From positions 1,612,001 through 1,676,000 of the forward strand of contig QYRS01000009.1 of NCBI GenBank assembly GCA_006503535.1: DNA of 64,000 nucleotides, read 5' to 3'. This stretch comes from Arthrinium phaeospermum. Its lineage: Eukaryota > Ascomycota > Sordariomycetes > Amphisphaeriales > Apiosporaceae. Under the pieces are notes generated by a model. It made no database searches. It had not been told where the DNA came from and was given only the letters and a program-made list of their open reading frames with translations. Below, piece after piece: positions 44,976 to 57,086 of this stretch. How positions within the stretch are numbered: the first letter of the stretch is position 1; each line of letters opens with the position of its first letter. The translations under genes and the position numbers were made by a program.

Positions 44976-45895
44976 CTATAACAGCTGACCAAAGCCTGCC
45001 ACGAACCACGTGAAGCTCAGTATCGTGATAACGCTCATCGACATGGCGAAGCCCAGAGCCTTGGCGTCCAGACTGGCGGCACCGCTGCAGGTCGCGCACT
45101 TCCACTCGTTCAGCGGCACGTAGTCCTGGGGCTGGTACAGACCGAACCTGAAGCCGTCGAATGTGGAAAGGTAGCCAGCTTCGGCCGTGGCCTTGACGTC
45201 TGACTCGGAGTCGTAGATGAGCAGGGTGTACTCCGCAGTCAGCAGCTGGTTCTGGACGGCCGTCTCGGCGTAGGCGTGCGTGTCCCAAGTGTAGCTGCCC
45301 TTGGTCTCGTAGGTCATGTTCTGCGTCAGAGTCCACGTCCTGGAGGCGGTGCTGCAAGAAACCAGAACATCAATGGCTGTGGGCGTCGCTTGCAGCGACG
45401 TGTAGTTCCATCCCCAGGTGATGGTCTGACCAATCCTGTACAACTGGGTTCCTAAAACCGCAGCGGGTGTCACCATGGAGACACCGCCGGCCGGATCTTG
45501 CGGGTCAAACGTCTCGTGAGTCTTTGTGCTGTTGCCGGTGTGCGTGGCTTTAGGGTCGCCGGACTTGGTGATCCCGCCCGTGTTCAGGTTTGTTGTCTGA
45601 GGCTCGTCGCCACCTTTAGTGGTCGACGGCGCGGGCTTGTCAGTAGCGGAGGGTTTCGCATCGCTCGTTGGGTCTGCAGTCTTGGCGGGTGCTGTAGAAT
45701 CTGCGGAATCGTGTTAGTGTTTGCTCGAGGCTCTATTTGGTGGAGAACATGGTTACGCAACATACCTTTGGGAGACTCCTCTTGCCGTACGACAAGGGCG
45801 TCGACTTCAGGAAGCCAGCTCGGCCATGCTGAGGCAGTAGAGGAAAAGGCAATAGCGGTGGTCAAGATTTGACCGAAGCTCATGGAAGCCCTCAT
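44976..45895 (-). CDS. secreted, C-terminally membrane-anchored fungal protein (DUF7137-like)
   Basis: Two exons (45895-45766 and 45700-44976) give 284 aa. An N-terminal signal peptide (ILTTAIAFSSTASA) is followed by a Ser/Thr/Pro/Lys-rich linker (about 45-95). A beta-rich region beginning GGVSMVTPAAVLGTQLYRIG comes next, with ITWGWNYTSL and LLTAEYTLLIYD. A pair of Cys occurs in WKCATC. The last about 20 residues are hydrophobic (VITILSFTWFVAGFGQLL), so the protein is GPI-linked or tail-anchored at the cell surface. This arrangement resembles the fungal DUF7137 family. The function is unknown. Confidence 0.8.
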
Positions 45896-48800
45896 GGTGT
45901 TGGTTTTAACGTCTATGTCTCAAGCGCTGGAATGGCGGTTCGACTTTCTCCCACACAGAACTGTGAGGAGGGTTGGAGGTGATATGGGATAAGTCGAGTT
46001 TGACGGTTCCCGTTAGGCTGGTGGATGCAACAGTGCCCCTGATCTTCGAGAAAAGCTGTCGTGACACGTCCGAGGAGTACGAATAATTGTCGTGGACGGG
46101 AACTGTTGTGATTTGGCTGGTCTTAGTTGCGGCTGATTGCTGCTGCTAGGGCCTCCTGATTCTCGCCGGGCGTTGGGAAAAACAAGCCACAGTACAAATT
46201 GCGTGAACGATGGACAATATCACACGGACAAGAATCTCCCTTGGGAATTATTAGGCGGCCGAAAACAAATGGTGTAATTGTCTCGGATATAGTCGAAGCG
46301 ATTGTCAGAAAGAAACAGAATAATAAACAGCAGAATAGCGAACGGCGGGCAAAACAGATACGGATTAACCCAGGGTTGAACGACAGATCATCAGGAGTTG
46401 ACGAGTTGGGATGATGATGAGATGGGGAGACAGGATCTCGTGGTCAGGGAAATTCGGGACGGGAGCGTCTTTGAAGGTAGGCTTAGACTTGGAACCTTCG
46501 CTGAGGGGGGCTTAGAAGAGACGGGCTTAGGTAACGAAGAAGGGGGACTGAGAGCCAGCTGGACTGGAGTCGGGGGTTCCATGCATTAATGACGGGCCAG
46601 TGAGGAGGGTGCAAAAAGACGCCGCTCAGAGTGTTATCCAGCCAGCGTCTGGGATTTTCGGGGCTTTCTGGGCCAAGTCAGTCCCTGGATTCAGTGAACA
46701 CGAGAAGCTGTGGCCCACCTGCGGTACGTCCTCAGGCCCAGACGGGCTTGGTGCAAGAATTCTGGTGGATGCTCCGTGATGGGATTCCCGGCTTCTAGAG
46801 TTCTTTTTCATGCAAAGTGAATGAACCTTGGTCTAACTTGGCGGAAAGGTGGGCTGCGCTTTGCTTGTTGGTAATTCTTCAGGTCGAGGTCGGGTCGGGG
46901 GCGAGGACAAAACAATGGAAATCTCAGGTTTTTGTCGTGCGCTCTCCGCAGTACTCTCTGTCTTGTTTACAATTGAGTGTGTATTGATGCATGTGTCGGC
47001 CGTTTTGTTATTTTAGACACGCAAGCCCGCCCAGCCTGTCCGAGCCATCTGCGCTATGGATGGAGAGGGCGAGTGCGAGGCACAGAAGGGCGAACCGCTA
47101 GTCGACCAAGCGACGGCGATCTGGGCTTGGCCAAGATCGTATTTGCTCTCTGCTCTGCCACTCCTGTTCGTCCATCAAGTCCCGGGGTGGGGCGGGCAAG
47201 ACGCATCCAGCATCCTGCATGCATGTGGTTCGGGTTTGGGCTGGTTTTTTTGTGTTCACTTGTCCACTTCAGCTGCTTGGTGGTGGCACTGGCTGGTCTA
47301 GCCTGTGCCGGTCGGTCGGTCCTCTGTCCAGCAAAACCGCCGCCTAAAAATAGAGGCGATCTCCTAGGTACCCTAAGCCGATCATCACCTCTTCGTGTTC
47401 CCTGTAGGTATTTATGGCCTCACCCACATTTCTCGATTGGAACTCCTTGAGCCTCATGAATATGTCGAGGTTGGTGCCATCTGCCAAAAGGACGATAAGA
47501 ATCTGCCTCTCGATGGCGGGGGAGCTTTCGCTCGTGTTGTCTGCATCATTGCGTTTCATTGACATACATGTTAACCTGCAAAATCCACACCGTCAGCACA
47601 GCACAGCAGCAGCAATGCAACCCGCCATCTGACCGAAACGCCCATCCGGGGCTTGCTGCAGGCACCTGAGGTACGTACGCATGCGACGAATATGGTGCTG
47701 CAGCTGCACACCCAAAAACCCAACCTCGCCCGTTCAATTTGATGCCTCTTCCTCGAGCAAGACGTCCGATTCTGCGAAAGACTGACTGGTGGCGGATTTA
47801 TGTTTCATTTTTGACATCTTTCTGCCTGTCATGTCAGTCCGCATCAGGATCTGATTCTGGTGGAGAGTGTACGTCGTAAAGGCCATTGAATGATCCAGGC
47901 CATCAGCATCCAGGGGTGCATCAATTCTAACATCGGAGCAAATCTATCATCCATTCATTGCCCAGCCAGTTTTGGCTTTGCGAAAAAAGGCTTCGGACGC
48001 AGCCATGCGCGATGCAGCGGTTGTGGAATCGGACGATCCCGCCCAATTCAAACCCAGTCACAACAACGCGCAAACCTTTACTGACACGGAGAGCAATATT
48101 GCCCATGATTGATTGAAGCTACCTACTTCCTACTTCCAATCAATATACCTATACGTGCCGTAATACATATATTGGACAGCTCTGTTGTCGAAGGCGTCGG
48201 TCCGATGCAGGAAGGGAATTCGCGGCACAGACCTCCAATGCATCAATATACTTAAAATTTCGTCCAATATCCAAGCGATGCTTTGGCTCGATTCATGACT
48301 CTGATCGTTCAGAGAACAGAACGAACATCACTCAATCATACATAGTTTCCCAGCAATGTCCAATCAGTCACTCCTGCATTTTTTTTCTTCGACGCAGCAG
48401 GGGATTTTCGAGGGTTGTCTCGTATTCTTGACCTTCCCAGCGCCTCGAAAATGTTGGCCCAAAGTTCACAACCGCTCTCATTAACGAGTCAGCCCCCCAT
48501 AAGGTAGAGCAGCGAGCTTCATTCACTGAAATACAGTCCATTGTGATGGCAGCGGACGAAGCTAGTATGGCATAATAGGATACAGGGCCTGGTTCAGAAG
48601 GTGTCATATTGGCAAATTTGCCTACACTCCCGCTCTCGTGATCTGGTGATTTACCAGCTCGCCAGGATAGAACAGATGGGAAACACTTGCTGTTTCCACT
48701 GCCGCAATGTGCATCAATACTCGAACAGTACACATCGTGCCCGTCCTTAGCTTTCGCGACTGCAGCTATATAAGTTGGGAGTCAAGCAAAAGCAGACACG

Positions 48801-50341
48801 CTTTCGCACCTGGCGAAACGCTTTAAAGGGGGCGGGCGGCCACTTTTTGAGCACGTATCATCCAACACCTGATCGCGCGATCCCATGTGTTCCTTCGACA
48901 TTTGACGTTTGTACGGAGTATCATGACACTGTTTTGTATCAGATACTCAAGCCAGCCAATCGCCTGTTTAGTTGTCACAGAAAGGCATCTTGGGCCAGTC
49001 CTCTTCACCTTGAGGGCTGCACTAACGAGGTATGTAGGTATGTAGGTTAGTCACGCTCATGACAGCTCTAAATCGTCTTGCTTCGAAATCTGCTCAGTAA
49101 GCCGACGGGCAATCGCTAGCTTGAGGTTGAAAGATTTAGCACTCGTATAGGCATCTATAGGAACACGCACGCGCGCACCTTATGATTCAACGCACGTACT
49201 ATAATTATTGCCTACATATAGAAATCTTGTATATATTATTCTCGGTTTTTATTTTTATTTTCTTTATAAAAAGGGAGTTTATTAGCTTAAGAATTGTGAA
49301 TAAACCCCCGGAAAGGGTTTTAAATATGTATTTTATATTGAGGAGCGCGAGACGCAGTGTGATTATTATTTCTTTTCGTTTCCCATGTCTCATGCGTAAA
49401 CGGTACGGGAACCATCTGGCGATCCAGCTACTGACTGGAAAGTTGGATCTTCTCGCACCGCGAAGGGCGCTAGGTGTAGATCAAAACAGGACCCGAACAA
49501 CGGGCTAGTAACTTGGTGGGTGCATCTCAGCAGTTGGCTCGTCATATCATTTTGTCGATTTCCCGCCAGCAAGAGGAGCAAATGGAACCGCTGGAAACTG
49601 GTGTTGGGAATCCGAGTCCGAATATAGAACATTGAATCCCAATAATTAGCACTGGAAATAGGCTGTGATCAATACCAAAGAGAAACGAGGATACCTACAT
49701 GTAGATATGCCAACCCAAGAGCCAACCTTTGCCGCCGTTCACTAAACATGTTGTCAAACCAACCTCTCCAGGCCTGAAGAGGAAAAGGTGCCCTGGAAAC
49801 GACCCCTCTGAGGCCCCGGTTTACTAGGGGTTTACTTACTAGCAGGGGCGGCTGCAGTCAGCGTCAACCTTATCTGCCCAAACAGTGAGCCAAAGGCCCC
49901 ACCCCCGACTGCACGGCGGCCACCACCACCACTAACACCCACTGACACCACCAACCGCGACTGCACTGCTGCTGGCTGCTGCTGAAGCTTGAAGCCCAAG
50001 CTCCGTTCAAACAGAGGCAGAAGCAGGTGCCGTTGCCGCCAAACGGACCAAACGACGAATCAACTGGCAGGTCCAAACGATCTGTCACACTGCCATTGGC
50101 CATTCTTCTTTTTTTGTCTCGATTCCTGCCTGCATGGGGAAGAAGGGAGGCGTCGCACGAGACGAAACGAGGGAGGAGGAGATCTTTTAGGGTTGATCTC
50201 TTTTCGATCGTCTATTCTCAGTCTCCCTTCCATCTCCCGCATTCCTTCTCCATCTTTGTGATTAATTCCACCCACGCGCTCGAGAACGATCAAGTCAATT
50301 GCGGCTTGATCACCTCTCGACGACGTTCCTCATAGTTCAAG
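45896..50341. other. 4.4-kb gene-poor region
   Basis: No supported gene is seen. The last few hundred bases (about 49950-50341) are pyrimidine-rich and likely form the promoter and 5' UTR of the RRM gene. An open frame of 121 aa at 48368-48733 (minus) shows no motif. A very AT-rich island lies at about 49195-49380. Confidence 0.5.
49195..49380. other. AT-rich island
   Basis: Roughly 185 bp are made mostly of A and T, unlike the flanking sequence. No terminal repeats or coding signal are visible. It may be a decayed RIP-type element or an inserted organellar-like fragment. Confidence 0.45.
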
Positions 50342-52152
50342 ATGACGGCGGCTACGTCAGGTACCGTTACTATCGACCACGGCTATTTTGAGACTCTGCT
50401 CCGCAGGTAAGTTCAGCCCTCGGGACCTGGACTTGAAGCATGCCCCCAAACTAGACCCTGGCAGCCCTCCCCTCCATGTCTCATCGTGAAGCTTTCCCCT
50501 CGCCTGCGGGCACAGTGAACTGAAACTTTTTGCTGCGGAGGCTGACTCGTAGTATAGGGCCAATGTTGTATGTTTCTCTCCCCCGAATGCCAGACAACAC
50601 GATACGATACGACTCGATCGATCTGCTAGTCATTTGAAACACTATTCTAATCCAACCGTCTACGTAGAATACCAATGACTTCGCGGCGGCCGCAAACAGC
50701 AGTGCGGCTCAAGCTCAAGACTTCACCATTGTCCCGAATGTCGAGTATGAAACACTTCTCTCCATTGCTCACAAGTTCTCCCGCCTTCGTCAAAACCTGA
50801 TCAATGGCGGCGTCACGGAATCTACCATCGCTGTAAGTTCGCATCATCCACACATGCTGATAGCCTACGGATAGGCACATGATGGATCGTTTTGAGCCAT
50901 TCTACCGGCTTCCAAGTCCCACGTGGAACTAATCCTTGCATAAAGGTCCTAAGCCAGGAAGCCGAAGCCCCGCTTCCTGATCCCGGCACTCGTGGTTTGG
51001 CGAAACCGGAGCGAGAGAATACTGACGACGGCGGGGTCGCGCTCAACCATTCCAAGACTTCGTACACTTCGTACAATACCTCCAGCCACAAAGCGGACGG
51101 GCGCACTCATACATCGCACAACGGTAACGGTAACGGCTTTGGTAATGGTGGCCATCATGGTGGGTACGGCGGCAGATCGTTTGGCAACCAGCAGCAATGG
51201 GCCGACGTGGATGTCCCCGGCGATGACTTCTCGGCCTCGTACTCCGGCGAAGGATTGACCCCCGAGATAACCCATCATCAGACATTCGGCCAGTTCGGCC
51301 AGCATGCCGAGGTCCAACGACCTCAATATGCCCGGATGTGCAAGAGAACCGTTGTACTGGCTGGACTTCCCGACAACACGAAGCACGAGGATGTCACCAG
51401 AGCTGTGCGCGGTGGCCAGGTCCTCGAGATTTATATCCGATCACACGAACACATGGCCATGGTTTCGTTCTTGCGTGAGGAAGACGCTGTACGCTTCTAC
51501 GACCATTCAAGGCGCTATGATCTGTATATCAACAACAAGCGGGTAGGTGAACCCGGCTTCCCCCTGCAATACGATTGCCATGTAATAAGCTAACCACATT
51601 TATAGGTCTTCATCAAGTGGGCTGAACGACACTTTCATCTTGCTGGCCATGTCGCACACAAGATCGTTCAGGGCGCGACCCGCAACATGGTCATCCGGCG
51701 CGTTGATCCAAATCACACCGAGGACAGTATCAGAGATGATCTCGAACACATCCACAATCTGATTGTGATCAAGATCGAGTTTCTCGGGGGCAGCTGCCAC
51801 ATCAAGACCAACTCCGTTCATAACGCTATGTTCGCTAGAACCTGCATGATGAGCCGCGCGTTAGTGTCACGAGTTGCTTCCCCGATTCCACAGTTATGCT
51901 AACAAAACGGACAGCAAGTACAAAGGATCCAAGATTGATTGGGATCTGGATGAGTGCGCGCAGCCCCTGAGGGTAGATCAGAAGCCGTTGGCGCCTCCCA
52001 AGCCGCAGCGCGTTCCCTCGCCGAAGAAGCCTGCCGTGAGCATCAATCGCTTTGCTACGTTGCGTCTGGATGATGAAGACGATGAGAGCGATGATAAGTT
52101 CGACACCTCATCTGAGTTTCCTGCATCCACGACGGTCGGGGTGACGGCTTAG
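50342..52152 (+). CDS. RRM RNA-binding protein with 10-nt microexon
   Basis: Six exons give 442 aa: 50342-50406, 50558-50567, 50668-50832, 50946-51542, 51606-51859 and 51915-52152. The second exon is only 10 nt, flanked by TATAG and GTATGT; it joins ETLLRR through ANV to NTNDFAAA and keeps the frame. A coiled segment (VEYETLLSIAHKFSRLRQNL) is followed by a Gly/Asn/His-rich low-complexity region. Two RRM-type folds come next: RTVVLAGLPDNTKHEDV with MAMVSFLREEDAVRFY, then NMVIRRVDPNHTEDSIRDDL with CHIKTNSVHNAMFARTCM. The end is the KIDWDLDECAQPL segment and a Pro/Ser-rich acidic tail. It probably binds mRNA in the cytoplasm. The precise orthologue is not named. Confidence 0.85.
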
Positions 52153-53542
52153 GCCGTGCCAGGAAAGCAACCGGGGCCGGTTCATCCCCATCCCTTAATT
52201 GTACGACTACTGCGCGACCATGAAGCATCGGGTCCTCCCCCGACTAGGCAGGGCCATTGAGGAGGCGGTCCGTATGTCTCGTATGGTTTGTGGCTACTTT
52301 TTATTGACTGTAGGGCGGCGTCGTGGAGTCCGAGGATGGTTTAATAAGGATACCCAGAATTGTCAAAGATTGTTACAGCACCAGCATGCTTCGACTCGAT
52401 GTTAGGGAGCTGACAGGGACGGTTGCTTGAGGGTAAGGACGGAAAATTGCAAATGCGAAATAGTATCAACTGTGTTCTTGTGCATTCCGAAACAACACGA
52501 GTCGGTTCAGCCATCTCGAATGACTCTTCTTATGATTTCATTGGGTTCAATTGACGGTGTGATGGTTGCCATGTGTTCTTTCGTGCCGTATCCTCGCACG
52601 CATCAGTCACGTCACTGGTACATTACCGAGTTGCTTGAACTAAATGTACACACGGTATATCCCATTCAAACCCAAGAATGATTGTGGCAATCCGACTGCT
52701 AATAGTTGGCTTGGCATCTCCCTTCGCCTCTCCATTACCTTGACCCGGCCATACGGTACACTAGAGACGATACTGGGGTAGTAGGAGTTCGTCGCTAAGC
52801 GCTTCAAGGGGTTGTTTGCCAGGGAGATGCCGACAAGCAACGCAAGGAAACAAACAAAACGTACAGACAAACATTGATACCGACCTGCCTTGTTGGGAAA
52901 CTCGGTGGTCTTGTGGATCGCGAAGGTGTACAGGCCAATCGGGAACGACCAGTAGGATTGGCCACCAAGAACGGCAGTTTCCTATGTAGGAAAAGGAGGG
53001 AAATAGTTCGGTTCCGGAATCCTTCTCATGCACCCAGGCGACGGGCGGCGACAGCGATATCAACCTAACCAGATATCATCAGCTATATGGCTACTTGTCA
53101 CTCGGCCCGGCCAGGGTGTGGGTTGTGTAACCATCCTTTAGTAAGTTCAGATAGGCTGATTGGTGTGTGATCCGATGTGACATGTTTCGGGGGAGGTGCA
53201 GCAGAAATGGGCGGTCGGTCGCGTGGGAATCGAGGCTGGGCTGGATCGATGATAGTCCCATGGCCGCCGTTCGAGGGGGGTGGTGGCGTTGTATAATACA
53301 AGAAGAGATGCATGGACAAGTATTTTATCTGTTGTATACATGCTTGATATCTGACGTTGACGAATCGATCGAATCATTGCAGAAGAGAGAGTGCAGTGTG
53401 GCTTCGCTCTCCCCGGAAGGGGTGTAGGTACATAATACGCCCTGGGCAGCAGAAGCAAAGCGATAGACAGCCTTCTTCTCTCATCCCTTGTGATGTCGGG
53501 CTGTCTAGCCAGGAATGGTAATGTTACTACATTTGTTCGCAT

Positions 53543-53727
53543 CACACACACACACACCCCTTGAGAGATTCGTTCACTTGGGGGTGCCGCTCACGATGAT
53601 GATGATGATGGTATACACACACATACTCCGGTCTTGGTAACACACGTCCCGCCCCTTGACGGCCCATCCCAGGTTTTCCCCGCGCGCCAATGCTGACTGT
53701 CTGACGCTGTGCACACACACACACACA
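53543..53727. repeat. cluster of CA and GAT microsatellites
   Basis: Within 190 bp there are CA tracts at 53543-53557 and 53711-53727, a shorter one near 53614, and a GAT tract at 53595-53610. These are simple sequence repeats likely to vary in length between strains. Confidence 0.8.
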
Positions 53728-54007
53728 TTCATCAGTCATACGTACGTAGTAAGCATTATCGCCAATGATGGACATGTAAGTACTTGCTCGACTCAACGAG
53801 GGAAACCAATACGCAATTGTTTAAGCATCCAGCCATGTATCTCTTGACGGCTGATCAATCATTTACAAGAATCCCCACGTATTTGAGTAACCCAAGTAAA
53901 GAGGAAAAACTCCATTTAGGGAAGAAGATTTCTTTCTAGGTGCAACTCCATTTTCGAAGTTCATCAACGAGCACCAATGGTCCACAGCCACAAGGCTTAG
54001 TAGTACT

Positions 54008-54419
54008 CAGGGTCTCTGGTGTATGTGTATCATGGAGCAACTACCGCCTCCACCCTCCAGTTCCTCACCACAGACGTACACCTCCCTGCCTCAAGAATGG
54101 CCCATGGGTAGTACGTCTACGTTCAAGCAGAGGGATCCGGGAGAGTCTGGAGTTGCCGAGGCAGCTTCCATTGCCAAACACCATGGTACTGATGGGAACT
54201 CGCTCTACGACATTGTTCTACTACGGATCGTACATCGTTCATGTCACGAGGTCACTAGTAATGACTGTTTTGCATGCCAATTATACCTACAAGGGTCTAA
54301 AGACTGACAAACTTTCAGGGACCGACTGCATGTGTATCATGGAGCAACCACCACCTCCATCCACCATCCTCCAGCTTCTCACCACAGATGTACACTTTGT
54401 GCGGTCCCTGTAGTCTTTA
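54008..54419. repeat. direct duplication of about 70 bp with palindromic flanks
   Basis: A segment with the core atgtgtatcatggagcaac followed by a CCACC-rich stretch and ctcaccacaga occurs at about 54020-54080 and again at about 54328-54392. The second copy is bounded by inverted arms: taaagact and agggaccg on the left (54298-54325) against cggtccct and agtcttta on the right (54402-54419). The layout resembles a small non-autonomous element or a slipped duplication. Confidence 0.6.
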
Positions 54420-54864
54420 ACGTTGGGTCAGAATGAACCTGGCAAGAGGCCGACATGACGTAAAAGGCAGAGCCGAAGGGGTAGTTGTCACCCTCGTTCC
54501 TTAGGGCCTTATGATGTGGAATAGCCTGCGGCACATGCTTCGTTGATAGTTTACCGCTGCTCGTCTCTACTAGAGCTCGATGGTACGAAAGAGACAGCGC
54601 CACTAGAAAGATGGCGAGCTCGCATGCCCTATGTCGAGGAAATGTGTTGCATCCGCCTGCGAAAGATCCCGAGGGCCAGGTGACCCGGGTAGGTGACGAA
54701 AAAGGGGCCGACAAAAATGACAACTTCGCGGTTCCGGGCAAACCTGCACGACGTCCCGGACCGCGGCTCGTGGATATTTGCGTTCAGCGTGAATCTTCTG
54801 AGACGATGGGAACAAGTCATCGTGCGGATTATAGGATTAGCGAAAAAGAAAAAGAAAAAGAAAA

Positions 54865-54974
54865 CGACGCGAGCAGGATTTGAACCTGCGCTCCCGAAGG
54901 AAATAGATACCTGGAATCAGAACTTATGGATTCAAATTCTAGTCTATCGCATTAGACCACTCTGCCATCGCGCC
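54865..54974 (-). tRNA. tRNA-Ser(AGA) with about 28-nt intron
   Basis: On the minus strand the acceptor stem GGCGCGA pairs with TCGCGTC (discriminator G), the D arm carries GGCAGAGTGGT, and the T arm is GCAGGTTCAAATCCTGC. The anticodon stem ATAGA/TCTAT encloses the loop CTAGAA...A with anticodon AGA, interrupted after position 37 by about 28 nt. A long variable arm fits serine. T-rich runs just past the 3' end (54842-54864) act as Pol III terminator. Confidence 0.93.
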
Positions 54975-56019
54975 TTTTGATGATTGGATAAAAAGAGACT
55001 CTCGTAACGGAGTCTATAATTTGTGGAAAATTGTGGATAGCATTATTGAATTCGGGCTCAATGGCCACACGGGAACTGGACGAGAAGTCGCAGATGGCGG
55101 TGGCCGGCAGGAATACCGTCCCAACATACCTCGTGCGCATGAGGTGGATATGCGGTCTTGTCGGATTCGCTTGTGTCTCCCCGGCCACGGCCGTCTACGG
55201 GTGGCTCCGAGCCCACGATCTCCCCTCCCCTCCCCTCCCCTCCCGTTCCGCGCCCAACAGTACCAACAAGACTCATTATACCGGTATACATCGGCCAGGT
55301 TATATCTCCGCCTCCGTCCCCCAACCAAAAAACGACTGACTGGGTCCAGAGAAGAACCACGTGAGCCTGGGCCTACAGTAGCTCTACCGCCGGGAGCGGC
55401 CTTTTTGTCGATCCCTCCCCTCGGGGTTGCGGGCTGCAGCATGCGCGGCATCCCCTCCCATGACGTCGGCCTCCTTGTACCTGCCCACCCCCCTCGATGT
55501 ATCTATCTACTTGTTGCGACTCAAACACCGGTACGCGCCGAGTATACTGCACCCCACAACAGGTGACAACAGTCTATGTAACGGTAGTCGACGACTACAT
55601 GCCTAGCGTACCGGTCCTGAGGAGGGCCTGGCGGGGCCTCCCGCATTACGAACTCGTGATATGGATACAACATCCCAACGTTTACATACGCCGACGGGAC
55701 CAGAATGCCCGAGCAGAACCCGAGGACTATAGCCAACCCACACGGGAATGGATACCAGACGCGGCAATTGAGACCTTTTCGGGCTGACCATAACCCAACG
55801 ATGACGACGGTGACTAAGAACGGCGGACACTGAAGGGATCGGCATATGGGACATGCCCGATTTGGGTAGATGAGTAATATGCGAGTTTCCTCTTTTCTAT
55901 ATGTATTCTTCTTGAAGTCTAGTTGTGGGTTGATGAATCCCACCGTCTATCATCACATCCTCCTCTTGTTTGATCGTCAGTTTAAATGCCCGACGAGGAG
56001 CCGATCGATCGGCCGTCTA
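54975..56019. other. intergenic region
   Basis: No supported gene lies between tRNA-Ser and the PHS1 3' end. Overlapping open frames at 55014-55566 on both strands cover a low-complexity tract and are not believed. Confidence 0.5.
55221..55244. repeat. TCCCC pentanucleotide tract, G-quadruplex candidate
   Basis: Five runs of C (3-4 each) separated by single T bases give five G-runs on the minus strand with one-base loops. This is a strong formal match to a G-quadruplex motif. Confidence 0.8.
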
Positions 56020-57086
56020 TCATCTTCTCCTTTGAACGCCACGTCGGCGCTGCTTTAGCATATGTGTAAAGAGATATGGCCCAGCTATTAGGATATACGT
56101 CAGTAAGCTTATGCTTATCAGGCAGGGGAGGGAGGAAGGGGGGTGGAGGACGGAGGATGGTCGCGTGCAAACGATTTCCGGATGCGGAAAACCTAAGCAG
56201 GAACCACCAAACCAAGCCTTGTCGCATATCACTTACCTGGCAGATAGGTTAGCAACCCCAGGAACAGATAGCCCCTATACACGGGCCCGACGCCCGCGGC
56301 CCCCCCTTGCACGAGGGCGAGATAGACGAGCCAAGCCTCGCTGACGAGGCCGACCGGGTAGAGGACCAGAAACGCGTTGTACCGCAGCCACTTGATCCAG
56401 CCAAAGGGCTCGCCCCTGAGCAGCTGCCCGACGAAGAAGGCATACCGAATCATCTCCGAGCAGCCCCAGGCCAGGACGCACCCCAGGAAACCCGTTGGGC
56501 CACCACCACCCCCTAGGCCCAGGAGGCCGCCCTCGTTATCGACCCCTAGGAAGAGCTCCGGGAACCGCGCCATAACGGTCCAGACCTGAATCGCGGGCGT
56601 TAGCATCACTAGTCTGCGCTTTGGCGTAACTCTGATTCTGGGCAGTTCTTGGGGGAAACTGTGCAAAAAGTGAAACACAATCCACGTTACACACACGTTG
56701 GTCCTGGGTGCCGGTTATCCCGAAAACCAAGACATGCAGACTCACCCGATGCACGCAAAGAAATACATCAAAGAGCAGAGGTTGAGACTTACCACCAGGT
56801 TCTTCCCGCCAATCTGCAGCGCCGTGGTCGCCGCCGACGCGCCTACGAGGCCCAGCGCCGCGTGCGCCACCTCGAGGAACGCTAGGGTCTGCGTAAAGGC
56901 CAGCAGGGGGAACGGCAGCTGCCTGTACAGACTGCCGGCCGCGGCGTCATCATACTCGTCCGTGTCGGGGCCGAGCACCAGCACCCTCACGGTGCGGAGC
57001 GTGAGATAGGTCCACAGCAGGAACGAGACGGCGTTGTAGGTGATGAGGTAGATCCATTTTTTCGTCGTCTCGTTAATGAGCGCCAT
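56020..57086 (-). CDS. PHS1: very-long-chain (3R)-3-hydroxyacyl-CoA dehydratase (PHS1/PTPLA family)
   Basis: Three exons (57086-56793, 56585-56237 and 56084-56020) give 235 aa. Six hydrophobic segments are visible. Family motifs: NAVSFLLWTYLTLRTV at the N-terminus, LAFLEVAHAALGLV, then WGCSEMIRYAFF and WLRYNAFLVLYPVGLVSEAW, with the Tyr and Glu of the dehydratase site. The C-terminus LFTHMLKQRRR is a basic ER-retention-like tail. The enzyme removes water from 3-hydroxyacyl-CoA in the ER fatty-acid elongation cycle and serves sphingolipid synthesis. The last intron (56085-56236) was chosen because its acceptor yields the conserved tail; a nearer acceptor at about 56190 gives a longer, unlike C-terminus. 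A CT-rich tract lies just upstream of the start. Confidence 0.9.

Larger units (their letters stand above)
52153..54864. other. gene-poor region with microsatellites and a duplicated segment
   Basis: About 2.7 kb with no supported gene. Small open frames have no motifs. The notable contents are simple repeats near 53.55-53.73 kb and a duplicated segment near 54.0-54.4 kb. Confidence 0.5.

Noticed and set aside
55014..55566. overlapping open frames of 145-181 aa on both strands
   Set aside because: They are driven by the TCCCC tract and GC content, and carry no domain.
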